A stretch of 64,000 nucleotides of DNA. Source: Candidatus Daviesbacteria bacterium. Lineage in GTDB: Bacteria > Patescibacteria > Microgenomatia > Daviesbacterales > UBA10151. This document shows positions 16,087-24,400 of this stretch, in pieces; within the stretch, counting starts at the first letter, position 1; every line of letters starts with the position of its first letter. The notes under the pieces were generated by a model. It was not told the DNA's origin. It made no database searches and was given only the letters and a program-made list of their open reading frames with translations. The position numbers and the translations under genes are program-made. The stretch spans positions 620,001 through 684,000 of the forward strand of contig JAQTZF010000001.1 of NCBI GenBank assembly GCA_028687915.1, given 5' to 3'.

Positions 16087-16109
16087 TATACCAATTTGGT
16101 GCTTGACAC
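16080..16109. promoter_or_regulatory. 30-bp nested inverted repeat between divergent promoters
   Basis: GTGTCAA (16080-16086) is inverted as TTGACAC (16103-16109). Inside lies a second inverted repeat, ACCAA-T-TTGGT (16090-16100). The outer arms are the -35 boxes of the divergent lexA and TasA-like promoters, so part of the symmetry comes from back-to-back promoters. The inner palindrome could be a regulator site acting on both. Confidence 0.5.
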
Positions 16110-16132
16110 TTATAGTAAATTTTCCTTATAAA
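16103..16132 (+). promoter_or_regulatory. promoter towards the TasA/SipW module
   Basis: TTGACA (16103-16108), 18-base spacer, TATAAA (16127-16132). The start point would be near 16139, giving a leader of about 140 bases before the ATG at 16281. Confidence 0.6.
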
Positions 16133-16227
16133 TTAACTAGAGGTTATATAAATGTAACACTAAACTATAATATTTTACCCATGTTTTTGCCTAATATTTA
16201 TAAAATTATAGCGTATTCTAGGACTTG

Positions 16228-16251
16228 AACCAGTTAACTACTGGTTTTTTT
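16228..16251 (+). terminator. intrinsic terminator in the leader of the TasA-like gene
   Basis: AACCAG (16228-16233) pairs with CTGGTT (16241-16246) and runs into seven T (16245-16251). It lies after the promoter and just before the ribosome binding site (GGAGG, 16268-16272), so it either attenuates the gene or ends a short leader RNA. Confidence 0.6.
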
Positions 16252-16280
16252 GTGCCTTAAAAAGGAAGGAGGTGAGAAAA

Positions 16281-16880
16281 ATGAATAAAATATTAATGAG
16301 TTTGTTAATGATCATTATGGTTGCAACAGTTGCAACCGGAGCTACAAATGCTTATCTTTCTGATACAGAAACCAGCACAGGAAACACCTTTGCTGCTGGA
16401 AGTTTAGACTTAAATGTGGATGGAGGTAATACAAACGTAGTTAAATTTAATGTTTCTAATTTAAGACCAGGTAATCAACCGATAGGTACATGGAGATTAA
16501 ATAACGTCGGTACATTAAACGGCTACTTAAATTTAAAGAACATTGCATTAACCAACGCAGGAGGTGCATTTACTGACCCAGAGGCTGAGGCTGGAGACCC
16601 AGAAAATGCTGGTAATTTAGGAACCTTGCTGGATGTTCAGCTTTTTGTTGATACAGATGGTAATGGTTGGGTGGGAACAGGAGAACCAGTTCTATATTCC
16701 GGCCCTTTTGGTGGTTTAGCTGATCACTATAACCAAAACTTACTTATCCCAGCAGGTGGCGCAAATTATGTTACCTTGCAAGTAAACTGGCATTCACATG
16801 CCGGAACGCTTGATAATAAAGGACAGGGGGACACTGCAACCCTGGATATGACCTTTGAATTAGATCAGAGCCCAATTTAA
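16281..16880 (+). CDS. TasA/CalY (camelysin)-like secreted protein
   Basis: A 199-residue protein with the hallmark N-terminus of SipW substrates: a signal peptide ending GATNAYLSDTETSTGNTFAAGSLDLNVDG. This pattern (A-x-F/Y-x-D-x-E-x-S-x-N-x-F-x-A-G-x-L-D-L) is shared by TasA, TapA-like and camelysin proteins. The mature part is a beta-sandwich with a W-R-L-x-N-x-G strand and a late YVTLQVNWHSHAG. Relatives form extracellular fibres or are surface metalloproteases (M73); no protease motif is evident here, so fibre or matrix formation is more likely. GGAGGTG stands 8 bases before 16281 and excludes the GTG at 16272. Confidence 0.85.
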   Translation: MNKILMSLLMIIMVATVATGATNAYLSDTETSTGNTFAAGSLDLNVDGGNTNVVKFNVSNLRPGNQPIGTWRLNNVGTLNGYLNLKNIALTNAGGAFTDPEAEAGDPENAGNLGTLLDVQLFVDTDGNGWVGTGEPVLYSGPFGGLADHYNQNLLIPAGGANYVTLQVNWHSHAGTLDNKGQGDTATLDMTFELDQSPI

Positions 16881-16895
16881 GCAGGAGGAGGTTTT

Positions 16896-16926
16896 GAAGG
16901 AAGGGTTAATTATTAACCCTTCCTTC
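16896..16926 (+). terminator. long perfect hairpin after the TasA-like gene
   Basis: A perfect 14-bp stem (16896-16909 with 16913-16926) around a 3-base loop. No T run follows, so it is more likely a transcript-stabilising or partial-readthrough element between this gene and the signal peptidase gene than a strong intrinsic terminator. Confidence 0.6.
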
Positions 16927-16972
16927 GCCTTACTAAGTCACTTAATTAGTATATATAGTTTAAGTAAAAATA

Positions 16973-17581
16973 ATGAAAAAAGCAGGTAAAATTTTATACG
17001 GAATAGTTTTAATAACTCTGATTTTAGTAGCTGGATTAACAGCGTTTTCTGCCTTAACTATTCGGGGTAGTTATAAGTTAATGATAGTTCAGTCAGGATC
17101 TATGGAGCCTTTTATTAAAACCGGTAGTATCGTGGTTATTAAGCCTGAAGATAATTATCAAATAGGGGATGTTATAACATTCAAAGATCCAGGAAAGCCA
17201 AAAATAACGGTTACTCATAGAATTAATGAAATACAAAATGAATCTGGCATGATTTCGTTTATTACCAAAGGGGATGCCAATAAATCTTCTGACGCTGCTA
17301 AAATCAGCAAGAATCAGATTTTAGGGAAAGAGATTTTATCTATTCCCTGGATAGGATATTTAATTAATTTTGCCAAAACAAGTCAGGGTCTAATTATTTT
17401 AGTGATTATTCCGTCTGTGGTTATTGTTTATTCAGAAATTTTAAATATAAAAAAAGAAGCGCAGAGACTTATTAAGGAGAGGAAGAGCAGAAAATTAACA
17501 TTAAAGGAAAAAATAGAAGAACAGGTTGGAGAAGAGATTATTGCTGTGGAAGAAAAGATTAATAAGGTAGTGAAGAAGTAA
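16973..17581 (+). CDS. signal peptidase I, SipW/ER type
   Basis: A 202-residue membrane peptidase. An N-terminal helix (about residues 8-29) precedes the catalytic Ser43 in QSGSMEP. The second catalytic residue is His82 in VTHRI, the Ser-His dyad of SipW, archaeal and ER signal peptidases, rather than the Ser-Lys dyad of the housekeeping bacterial enzyme. A second membrane helix follows (about residues 140-163), then a long charged cytoplasmic tail. It lies between a TasA-like protein and another protein with a TasA-type N-terminus, its probable substrates. Confidence 0.9.
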   Translation: MKKAGKILYGIVLITLILVAGLTAFSALTIRGSYKLMIVQSGSMEPFIKTGSIVVIKPEDNYQIGDVITFKDPGKPKITVTHRINEIQNESGMISFITKGDANKSSDAAKISKNQILGKEILSIPWIGYLINFAKTSQGLIILVIIPSVVIVYSEILNIKKEAQRLIKERKSRKLTLKEKIEEQVGEEIIAVEEKINKVVKK

Positions 17582-17586
17582 GAAAA

Positions 17587-19002
17587 ATGATTATTAAGAA
17601 AATTATAAAATTACTGTTTCTAATTTCAGTCTTTTTTCTGCTTAATATTTCATCAGATACAGATGCCTACTTGTTGGACAATGAACCCTCTGTAGCTAAT
17701 ATCTTTTCTGCTTCAACATTGGATTTATCTATAAGAGACACAACTGATAACAGCTTTCTGATTTCTCCTATTTTTAATTCAACGGGAATCGTTCCCGGAT
17801 ATTCTCAGTCTAAGGTTATTAGAATTAGAAAAGATGGGTTGGAAGACTTTAAATACCAGTTTTCAGCATTACAAATAACTGGTGACAATGATCTTTGTAA
17901 TTCTCTTAATATATCTGTAAGCCTTGGAGGCATTGTCAGATATAATGGTAGTTTATTAGGTTTAAACTTAACCACTCCACAAAATATTAGTTCTTCTGGT
18001 CAGGATGATTGGGCTTTAGTTTTAAGCTTTAATAATAACAGCTCAGTTTTAAGGGGTAAAAGTTGTGATTTTAGCTTTGTTGTTAGGGGATGGCAGCTAG
18101 ATAGCGAAGAAACTTCAGGGTTTCAGGATACACATACTTTAAATAATAGTATTTTAGTGGCTTCAGAAGAGAGTAATAGAAGTGTGATAATAAATGAGGT
18201 GATGTGGATGGGATCTACAGGATCTTCTGCTGATGAATGGATAGAGCTTCGAAATACCACTGATCACGATGTAGATATTAGTAAATGGATTCTGGAAAAT
18301 TCAAAAGATAGCAGTAATAGAAAATTAATGATTTCAGCTAATAAAAGTATTCCTGCACATGGTTATTTTTTAATTGCCAATTATCCAAAAACAAGTGCAA
18401 ACTCAACTCTTAATGTAGATGTGGATGAAGTGGCTAATTTAGAGCTTCTTAACTCTAATAATGGAAATATTATCTTAAAAAATGAAGATGGAGTTATTAT
18501 TGATCAGGCAAAAGGCGATAGTTGGCCTGCAGGTCAAAACGGAACAAAAAAACAATCTATGGAAAGAAATGATACTCCTGGTGATGGATTAATAGCAGGT
18601 AGTTGGCATACATGTATTGATGCTGGTTGCAATGATTTAACTTATTGGGATACTGAAGGGAATAATTATGGAACTCCTAAATCAGCAAATTTATCCAATG
18701 AGGCTAATATTAATTTAATTATCTCAGAAGATTATAAAACTTTAGGTTTTAAAGTGTTTAATATTAGCGGATTTAGAAAATTAAAATATTTACTTACATA
18801 TGAAACTGACACAATTTCTGATGGTGTGTCTGGAACAGTGGGTCTTGGTGGGGAAAGTGAATATGGGATTGATGGTATAAAACTAGGAACATGCTCTGCA
18901 GGCGGAACTTGTACTTATTATAGTGGAATTCATAATATGAAGATTGTAATTGAACTGGAAGATTATGCAGGAGTCACTTCTATTTTAGAAAAAGATCTGT
19001 AG
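17587..19002 (+). CDS. secreted lamin-tail-domain protein with TasA-type N-terminus
   Basis: A 471-residue protein. The N-terminus (TDAYLLDNEPSVANIFSASTLDLSI) has the SipW-substrate pattern, followed by a TasA-like beta-sandwich (about residues 30-195, four Cys). A lamin-tail domain spans about residues 199-340 (VIINEVMWMGSTGSSADEWI, then IELRNTTDHDVDISKWIL and YFLIANYP). The C-terminal part has further Cys (CSAGGTC). Bacterial lamin-tail domains occur in secreted nucleases and surface proteins and are thought to bind ligands. It starts 5 bases after the SipW gene, so the module is substrate, peptidase, substrate. Confidence 0.82.
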   Translation: MIIKKIIKLLFLISVFFLLNISSDTDAYLLDNEPSVANIFSASTLDLSIRDTTDNSFLISPIFNSTGIVPGYSQSKVIRIRKDGLEDFKYQFSALQITGDNDLCNSLNISVSLGGIVRYNGSLLGLNLTTPQNISSSGQDDWALVLSFNNNSSVLRGKSCDFSFVVRGWQLDSEETSGFQDTHTLNNSILVASEESNRSVIINEVMWMGSTGSSADEWIELRNTTDHDVDISKWILENSKDSSNRKLMISANKSIPAHGYFLIANYPKTSANSTLNVDVDEVANLELLNSNNGNIILKNEDGVIIDQAKGDSWPAGQNGTKKQSMERNDTPGDGLIAGSWHTCIDAGCNDLTYWDTEGNNYGTPKSANLSNEANINLIISEDYKTLGFKVFNISGFRKLKYLLTYETDTISDGVSGTVGLGGESEYGIDGIKLGTCSAGGTCTYYSGIHNMKIVIELEDYAGVTSILEKDL

Positions 19003-19030
19003 TTAATTTTCTAGCTTTTTAAAGAGGCAT

Positions 19031-19058
19031 TTAATTCGGGTATTTTTCGTGTTAAAAT
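19031..19058 (+). promoter_or_regulatory. uvrB promoter, leaderless
   Basis: TTAATT (19031-19036), 16-base spacer, TAAAAT (19053-19058), 6 bases before the uvrB ATG at 19065. The candidate LexA operator lies within it. Confidence 0.55.
19035..19049 (+). promoter_or_regulatory. candidate LexA operator upstream of uvrB
   Basis: TTCGGG-N5-TTCG, sitting in the promoter spacer. Same spacing and orientation as at lexA and uvrA. Confidence 0.55.
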
Positions 19059-19064
19059 AGGCAT

Positions 19065-21038
19065 ATGTCAAAATTTAAGATTATTTCTGACTTTAAGCCT
19101 ACTGGAGATCAGCCCCAAGCTATAGAAAAGCTGGTAAAAGGTATTAATGATAAAAAACAACATCAAGTTTTACTTGGTGTAACTGGTAGTGGAAAAACTT
19201 TCACTATGGCTCAAATTATTCAGAAGGTTGATAAGCCTACTCTAATTATTTCTCATAATAAAACTTTGGCAGGACAATTAGCTCAGGAGTTTAGGTCCTT
19301 ATTTCCGGAAAATGCTGTTGAGTATTTTGTGTCTTATTATGATTATTATCAGCCTGAGGCTTACGTTCCCCAATCAGATACTTATATTGAAAAAGAAGCA
19401 CAAATTAATGAAGAGATAGAGAAGTTGAGGCTTTCTACAACAGCTTCCTTAATGACTCGTAAGGATATTATTGTAGTAGCATCAGTTTCTGCCATCTATA
19501 ACTTAGGTTCTCCGGTAGAATATGGCCAGGCAATTCTGGAAATTAAAAAGGGCATGAAAGCCAGTATGCATTCTATATTGAAAATCCTCACAACTATTTA
19601 TTACGAAAGAAATGATATCGATTTTAAGAGAGGTACATTTCGTTTACGGGGAGATACTTTAGATATTTTTCCTGCTTATAAAGATGAAGCTTTAAGGGTT
19701 GAATTTTTGGGAGATGATATTCAAAAAATTTATACACTAAATCCTGTTTCAGGTGAAACTATACCAGCTTCAGATACTCAGGTAATTTATCCTTCAAAAC
19801 ACTACGTAACTCCTATGCAAAGGTTAATTCCGGCAGTCAAGCAAATTGAAGATGATTTAGAAGACAGATTAAAGCAGCTAAGAGATCAGGGTAAACTACT
19901 GGAAGCACAAAGATTAGAGCAAAGGACTTTTTATGATTTGGAAATGATTAAACAATATGGTTATTGTAATGGTATAGAAAATTATTCCAGATATTTTGAT
20001 GGAAGAAATCCTGGTGATCCTCCATATACTTTGCTTGATTACTTTTCAGATGATTATTTAATTATTATTGATGAATCCCATATGTCTTTACCACAAATCA
20101 GGGGAATGTATAACGGTGACAGAGCCAGAAAAGAGACTTTGATTGATTTTGGATTTAGACTACCTTCTGCTTTGGATAATAGACCTCTTAAATTTGATGA
20201 ATTTATGCGAAAAATTAATCAGGTGATTTATACTTCAGCAACACCAAATGAATATGAATTATCTCTTGTAGGGCCTGACGGAATAGCAGAACAATTAGTG
20301 CGTCCAACTGGTATTTTAGACCCGGAAATAAGTGTGCGCCCAAGTAGAAATCAGGTTGCAGATTTATTAAAGGAAATAGAGATAAGGGTAAAAAAAGGTG
20401 AACGAACTATTGTTACTACCATGACTAAGCGGATGGCAGAGGATTTATCAGAATATTTGCATGAAAAAGGAATAAAGGTCACATATTTGCACTCTGATAT
20501 TAAAACTATGGAGCGGGGAGATATATTGCAATCGTTAAGGCTAGGGGAGTTTGATGTGATTGTTGGTATAAACTTACTTCGTGAAGGATTGGATTTGCCT
20601 GAAGTTTCACTTGTGGCAATATTGGATGCAGACAAAGAAGGATTCTTAAGATCCAGATCTGCATTAATTCAGAGTATGGGAAGAGCTGCAAGGCACATTC
20701 AAGGCAAGGTTATTATGTATGCTGATCATATTACTGGCTCAATGGAAGCTGCGATAGAAGAAGTAAAAAGACGTCGTGAATATCAAACAGAATTTAATAA
20801 AAAACATAATATAACTCCAAAACCAATTGTAAAAGCACTTCGGGATAGACTAATAGATAAAGTAGAAGAGCTAGAAGAAGAATTAGGAAATAAGGATTTT
20901 TCAATAACAGATATTCCACCTAGTGAAAGGGCAAGAATGGCAAAGAATTTAGAAGAACAAATGAAGCAGGCAGCAGAAATGCAGGATTTTGAGTCAGCAG
21001 CAAGATTACGAGACCAGATTAAAGAATTAAGTATTTAA
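19065..21038 (+). CDS. uvrB: excinuclease ABC subunit B
   Basis: A 657-residue full-length UvrB. It shows Walker A GVTGSGKT (about residues 39-46), the damage-probing beta-hairpin YDYYQPEAYVP, the helicase DEAD-like box DESH, TATPNEYEL, the helicase C-terminal motifs (GINLLREGLDLPEV, QSMGRAARH) and a C-terminal UVR domain (MQDFESAARLRDQI) that contacts UvrC. It opens DNA at lesions delivered by UvrA. It is monocistronic and probably SOS-regulated. Its partners uvrA and uvrC are in the same window; uvrC is short. Confidence 0.98.
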   Translation: MSKFKIISDFKPTGDQPQAIEKLVKGINDKKQHQVLLGVTGSGKTFTMAQIIQKVDKPTLIISHNKTLAGQLAQEFRSLFPENAVEYFVSYYDYYQPEAYVPQSDTYIEKEAQINEEIEKLRLSTTASLMTRKDIIVVASVSAIYNLGSPVEYGQAILEIKKGMKASMHSILKILTTIYYERNDIDFKRGTFRLRGDTLDIFPAYKDEALRVEFLGDDIQKIYTLNPVSGETIPASDTQVIYPSKHYVTPMQRLIPAVKQIEDDLEDRLKQLRDQGKLLEAQRLEQRTFYDLEMIKQYGYCNGIENYSRYFDGRNPGDPPYTLLDYFSDDYLIIIDESHMSLPQIRGMYNGDRARKETLIDFGFRLPSALDNRPLKFDEFMRKINQVIYTSATPNEYELSLVGPDGIAEQLVRPTGILDPEISVRPSRNQVADLLKEIEIRVKKGERTIVTTMTKRMAEDLSEYLHEKGIKVTYLHSDIKTMERGDILQSLRLGEFDVIVGINLLREGLDLPEVSLVAILDADKEGFLRSRSALIQSMGRAARHIQGKVIMYADHITGSMEAAIEEVKRRREYQTEFNKKHNITPKPIVKALRDRLIDKVEELEEELGNKDFSITDIPPSERARMAKNLEEQMKQAAEMQDFESAARLRDQIKELSI

Positions 21039-21040
21039 CT

Positions 21041-21274
21041 CTATATTAAGTTTATCCTTGGTGTAAATTCTTTCGGTCTATCGCATAAGTGATTGGATTT
21101 AATAAGTTGATTTGGTGTTGTGCAGGTTCTTATTCCTTTTTCTGCGACTGCGCTTGAAGCTTGAGCAATCATCTTTTTGCTAAAAGAAGCCCTTTCATGG
21201 CTATTTGAATTGTCTGAATTTTCTTTCCAAAGAGCGCAATCTTCACAACTGGGGGGAATATGAGCTTCAATCAT
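21041..21274 (-). CDS. small four-cysteine protein
   Basis: A 77-residue protein with an N-terminal Cys-x-x-Cys (PPSCEDCALW) and two later Cys (RTCTTPNQ and HLCDRP), so a zinc site is possible. It is otherwise Ser/Lys-rich and helical in the middle. It is convergent with uvrB, 2 bases away. No family or clear ribosome binding site was recognised. It is the only frame with coding character in this gap. Confidence 0.4.
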   Translation of the reverse strand: MIEAHIPPSCEDCALWKENSDNSNSHERASFSKKMIAQASSAVAEKGIRTCTTPNQLIKSNHLCDRPKEFTPRINLI

Positions 21275-21456
21275 ATAACTATTTTAGACCCTTAAAAAAT
21301 TTATATCAACCCTTTTGAAGCTAGGCAAAATGTTTTTTATATACCTTTGAACCTAATTGTGGTATTATAGGCTCTTGAAAAAAAATTTAGTTTGGTAAAT
21401 AATAGAAGGGTACTGTATCTGTTATTGGCCTGCCCCCTACTAAACTTGTATACGAT

Positions 21457-24400
21457 ATGCAATATAGAGAGGCAGTATTATTTGTTAAGAATAAGTTTAG
21501 AGGTGTTTATTCCAGAAAGGTTAGCTTCGAAACCCTAAAATCCAGATTTTTCACACAAAAGACTTTTTCTATTCTTCCAAAGAATGATGATTGCATGATT
21601 GGTGCGGGTTATATTCATAAGGGCAAAAAACTAATTACTCACACAACCCTTCATTTCAACAATTCGGCCCTCAGAACTTTTGTACCATGGCAAATTTTAG
21701 CCATGATTGTTATTGCTATTACCTTAGTTGCAGGGTTAATTATTCACCCCTTAACTGTTGCAGCTATTATTTTGGGATTACTTAGTATTGTGTACTTTAG
21801 TGATACTCTTTTTAACATATATGTAATATTAAGAAGTTTATATTTTCCTCCTGAAGTTAGTTTGAGCCGAAGAAAGATCAACAATATTGATGATGAAAAG
21901 CTGCCAATTTATACAATTCTTTGTCCTCTTTATCGTGAAGTAAAGATCTTACCTTCCTTTTTAAAAAGCATGGAAAATCTTGATTGGCCAAAAGACAGGC
22001 TGGAAGTAATTTTGTTATTAGAAGAAAACGATATGGAAACCCAACAAGCTGCTTTGGCGCTACAACCCCCTTTTTATGTCCGAACTTTAATTGTTCCGCA
22101 TTCTGAACCTAAAACGAAGCCTAAAGCTTGTAATTATGGCTTAGGGTATGCAAATGGAGAATATTTAGTTATTTATGACGCAGAAGATAAACCAGATCCT
22201 GACCAATTAAAGAAAGCCTACTTGGGATTTTTACGTTCACCCAAAGATATTGTTTGTTTACAGGCAAAGCTAAATTATTACAATCCAAATCAAAATCTTT
22301 TAACCAGGTTATTTACAGCTGAATATTCACTGTGGTTTGATATTATGCTTACAGGATTACAAACTATAAATACTGCCCTTCCTTTGGGTGGAACCAGTAA
22401 TCACTTTAAAACTAAGGTATTAAGAGAGTTACAAGGTTGGGATCCTTTTAATGTTACTGAGGATTGTGATTTAGGAATTAGGCTTTTTAAAAATGGTTAT
22501 AAGACTGCAGTTATTGATTCCACAACACTTGAAGAAGCAAATAGTAATTTTAAAAACTGGTTAAGACAAAGATCCAGATGGATAAAAGGCTACTTTCAAA
22601 CCTTTTTTATTCACAACAGGCATCCTGTAGAATTTTTTAGAAAACAGGGAATTCATGCATTAGTTTTTCAATTGATAATTGGTGCCAGGATGTCATTCAT
22701 GCTAATTAATCCATTCTTATGGTTGATGACTATCTCTTATTTTCTTTTATATTCAATAGTTGGACCGACAATTGAATCTTTCTATCCAAGTTATATTTTT
22801 TATATGGCTGTGTTCTCTTTAGTGTTTGGTAATTTTATTTATCTTTATAACTATATGTTGGGTTGTGCTAAAAGAGGACAATGGAGCTTAGTAAAGTTTG
22901 TTTTTCTTATTCCATTTTATTGGTTAATGGCCTCAGCTGCTGCCTTAATTGCTTTTTATCAACTTTTAACTAAACCTCATTACTGGGAAAAAACAATTCA
23001 TGGTCTTCATCTAAAAACAGAAGAAATAACAGAAGAAATAACAGAAGAAATAACAGAAATTACCCAGGAAGCAATTCCTGATTACACACTTTCCGGGTTT
23101 CCCAAAAGAATTAGGTTAAGATTACAGCAATTGATTGGGGAACAACAGATTTTTGTAAGTGGAATTATATTAGTTAGTTCTAGCTTATTATCAAATTTCC
23201 TATACTTTGCCCTTAATACATATTTGGGCAGGAGTTTGAGTTTTGAAGAATATGGAGAGTTAAGTCTTTTTACAAGTTTTCTTTTTATTGCCTCAATTCC
23301 ATTAGGGGCTTTGTCTACTACTGTTTCCCATAAAGTAGCTTATCTATTTGGAAAATATACAAAAGAAAAAGCTAAAAGTTATTTAAATCAAACAGTTCCA
23401 TTTGCATTAATATCAGCTATTTTTCTATCTCTGCTTTGGCTGATTTCAATTCCGGTTTTAATAAGTTTTTTTCACTATGAATCTATATTACCATTTATAT
23501 TATTTACTCCTGTGTGGGCAATAGGATTACTTAATGCAAATTTTGGCGGATACTTACAAGGTATTTTATCTTTTAGCAAATTAGGGATTATTTCTATAAC
23601 AGAGGTATTGGTTAAATTAGCAGTTGTAGTTTTAATGGTTAATTTTGGTTTTCATAGTTATGTAGTGATTGTATTTCCAATTTCAATGTTAGTTTCACTA
23701 CTTTTAACATGGAAAACAGTTTCTAAAATTAAGCGTGAGCCAACACAAGCTTCAGAGCTACGTTTTGATAAAACTTTTTTCACTGTTTCTACTTTATCAG
23801 GATTATCAACAATTTCATTTTTGGGTGTAGATATCATTCTTGCTAAACATTTTTTAAGTCCTTTTGAAGCAGGTCAGTATGGAGTTTTAAGTTTGGTTGG
23901 TAAAATGACATTCTTCGGAGGATCTTTGCTTCTTCCTTTTGTAATTCCAATTGTTGCGAAAAATGATGGCGCAGGAAAGAATAGTAAAACTGCCTTTTTA
24001 TTTTTACTCGGCTTAACAGGATTTATTATTAGTTCTGCTTATATTGTATTAGGTATTTTTGGTAATATTTTTGTTCCATTTTTATTTGGTTCAAAGTCTT
24101 TAAGTATATTGTCTTATCTAAATGTTTATTTATTGGGAATTGGTTTATACGCTATTACCAGGCCAATTACTCAATATTTTCAGGCAAAAAAGAATTATTT
24201 ATTTACAATTCCTGGTATTTTGCTTTGTGTTGTAGAGGTGATTTTATTATCCCTCTTTCATAATAGTTTAAACCAGTTTGTTCAGATGATATTTTATGCA
24301 AGTATATTTCATGTAATTTTAATTCTTTTTGTTTATATATTTAAGAGTCAACTAGCGGTACTTATTTCAAATTTAAAGGATCTTCAGGGTTTAGCAGCTT

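Noticed and set aside
23017..23060. Short tandem repeat considered as a CRISPR array
   Set aside because: The repeats are 12 bp, directly adjacent without spacers, and in frame within a coding region.
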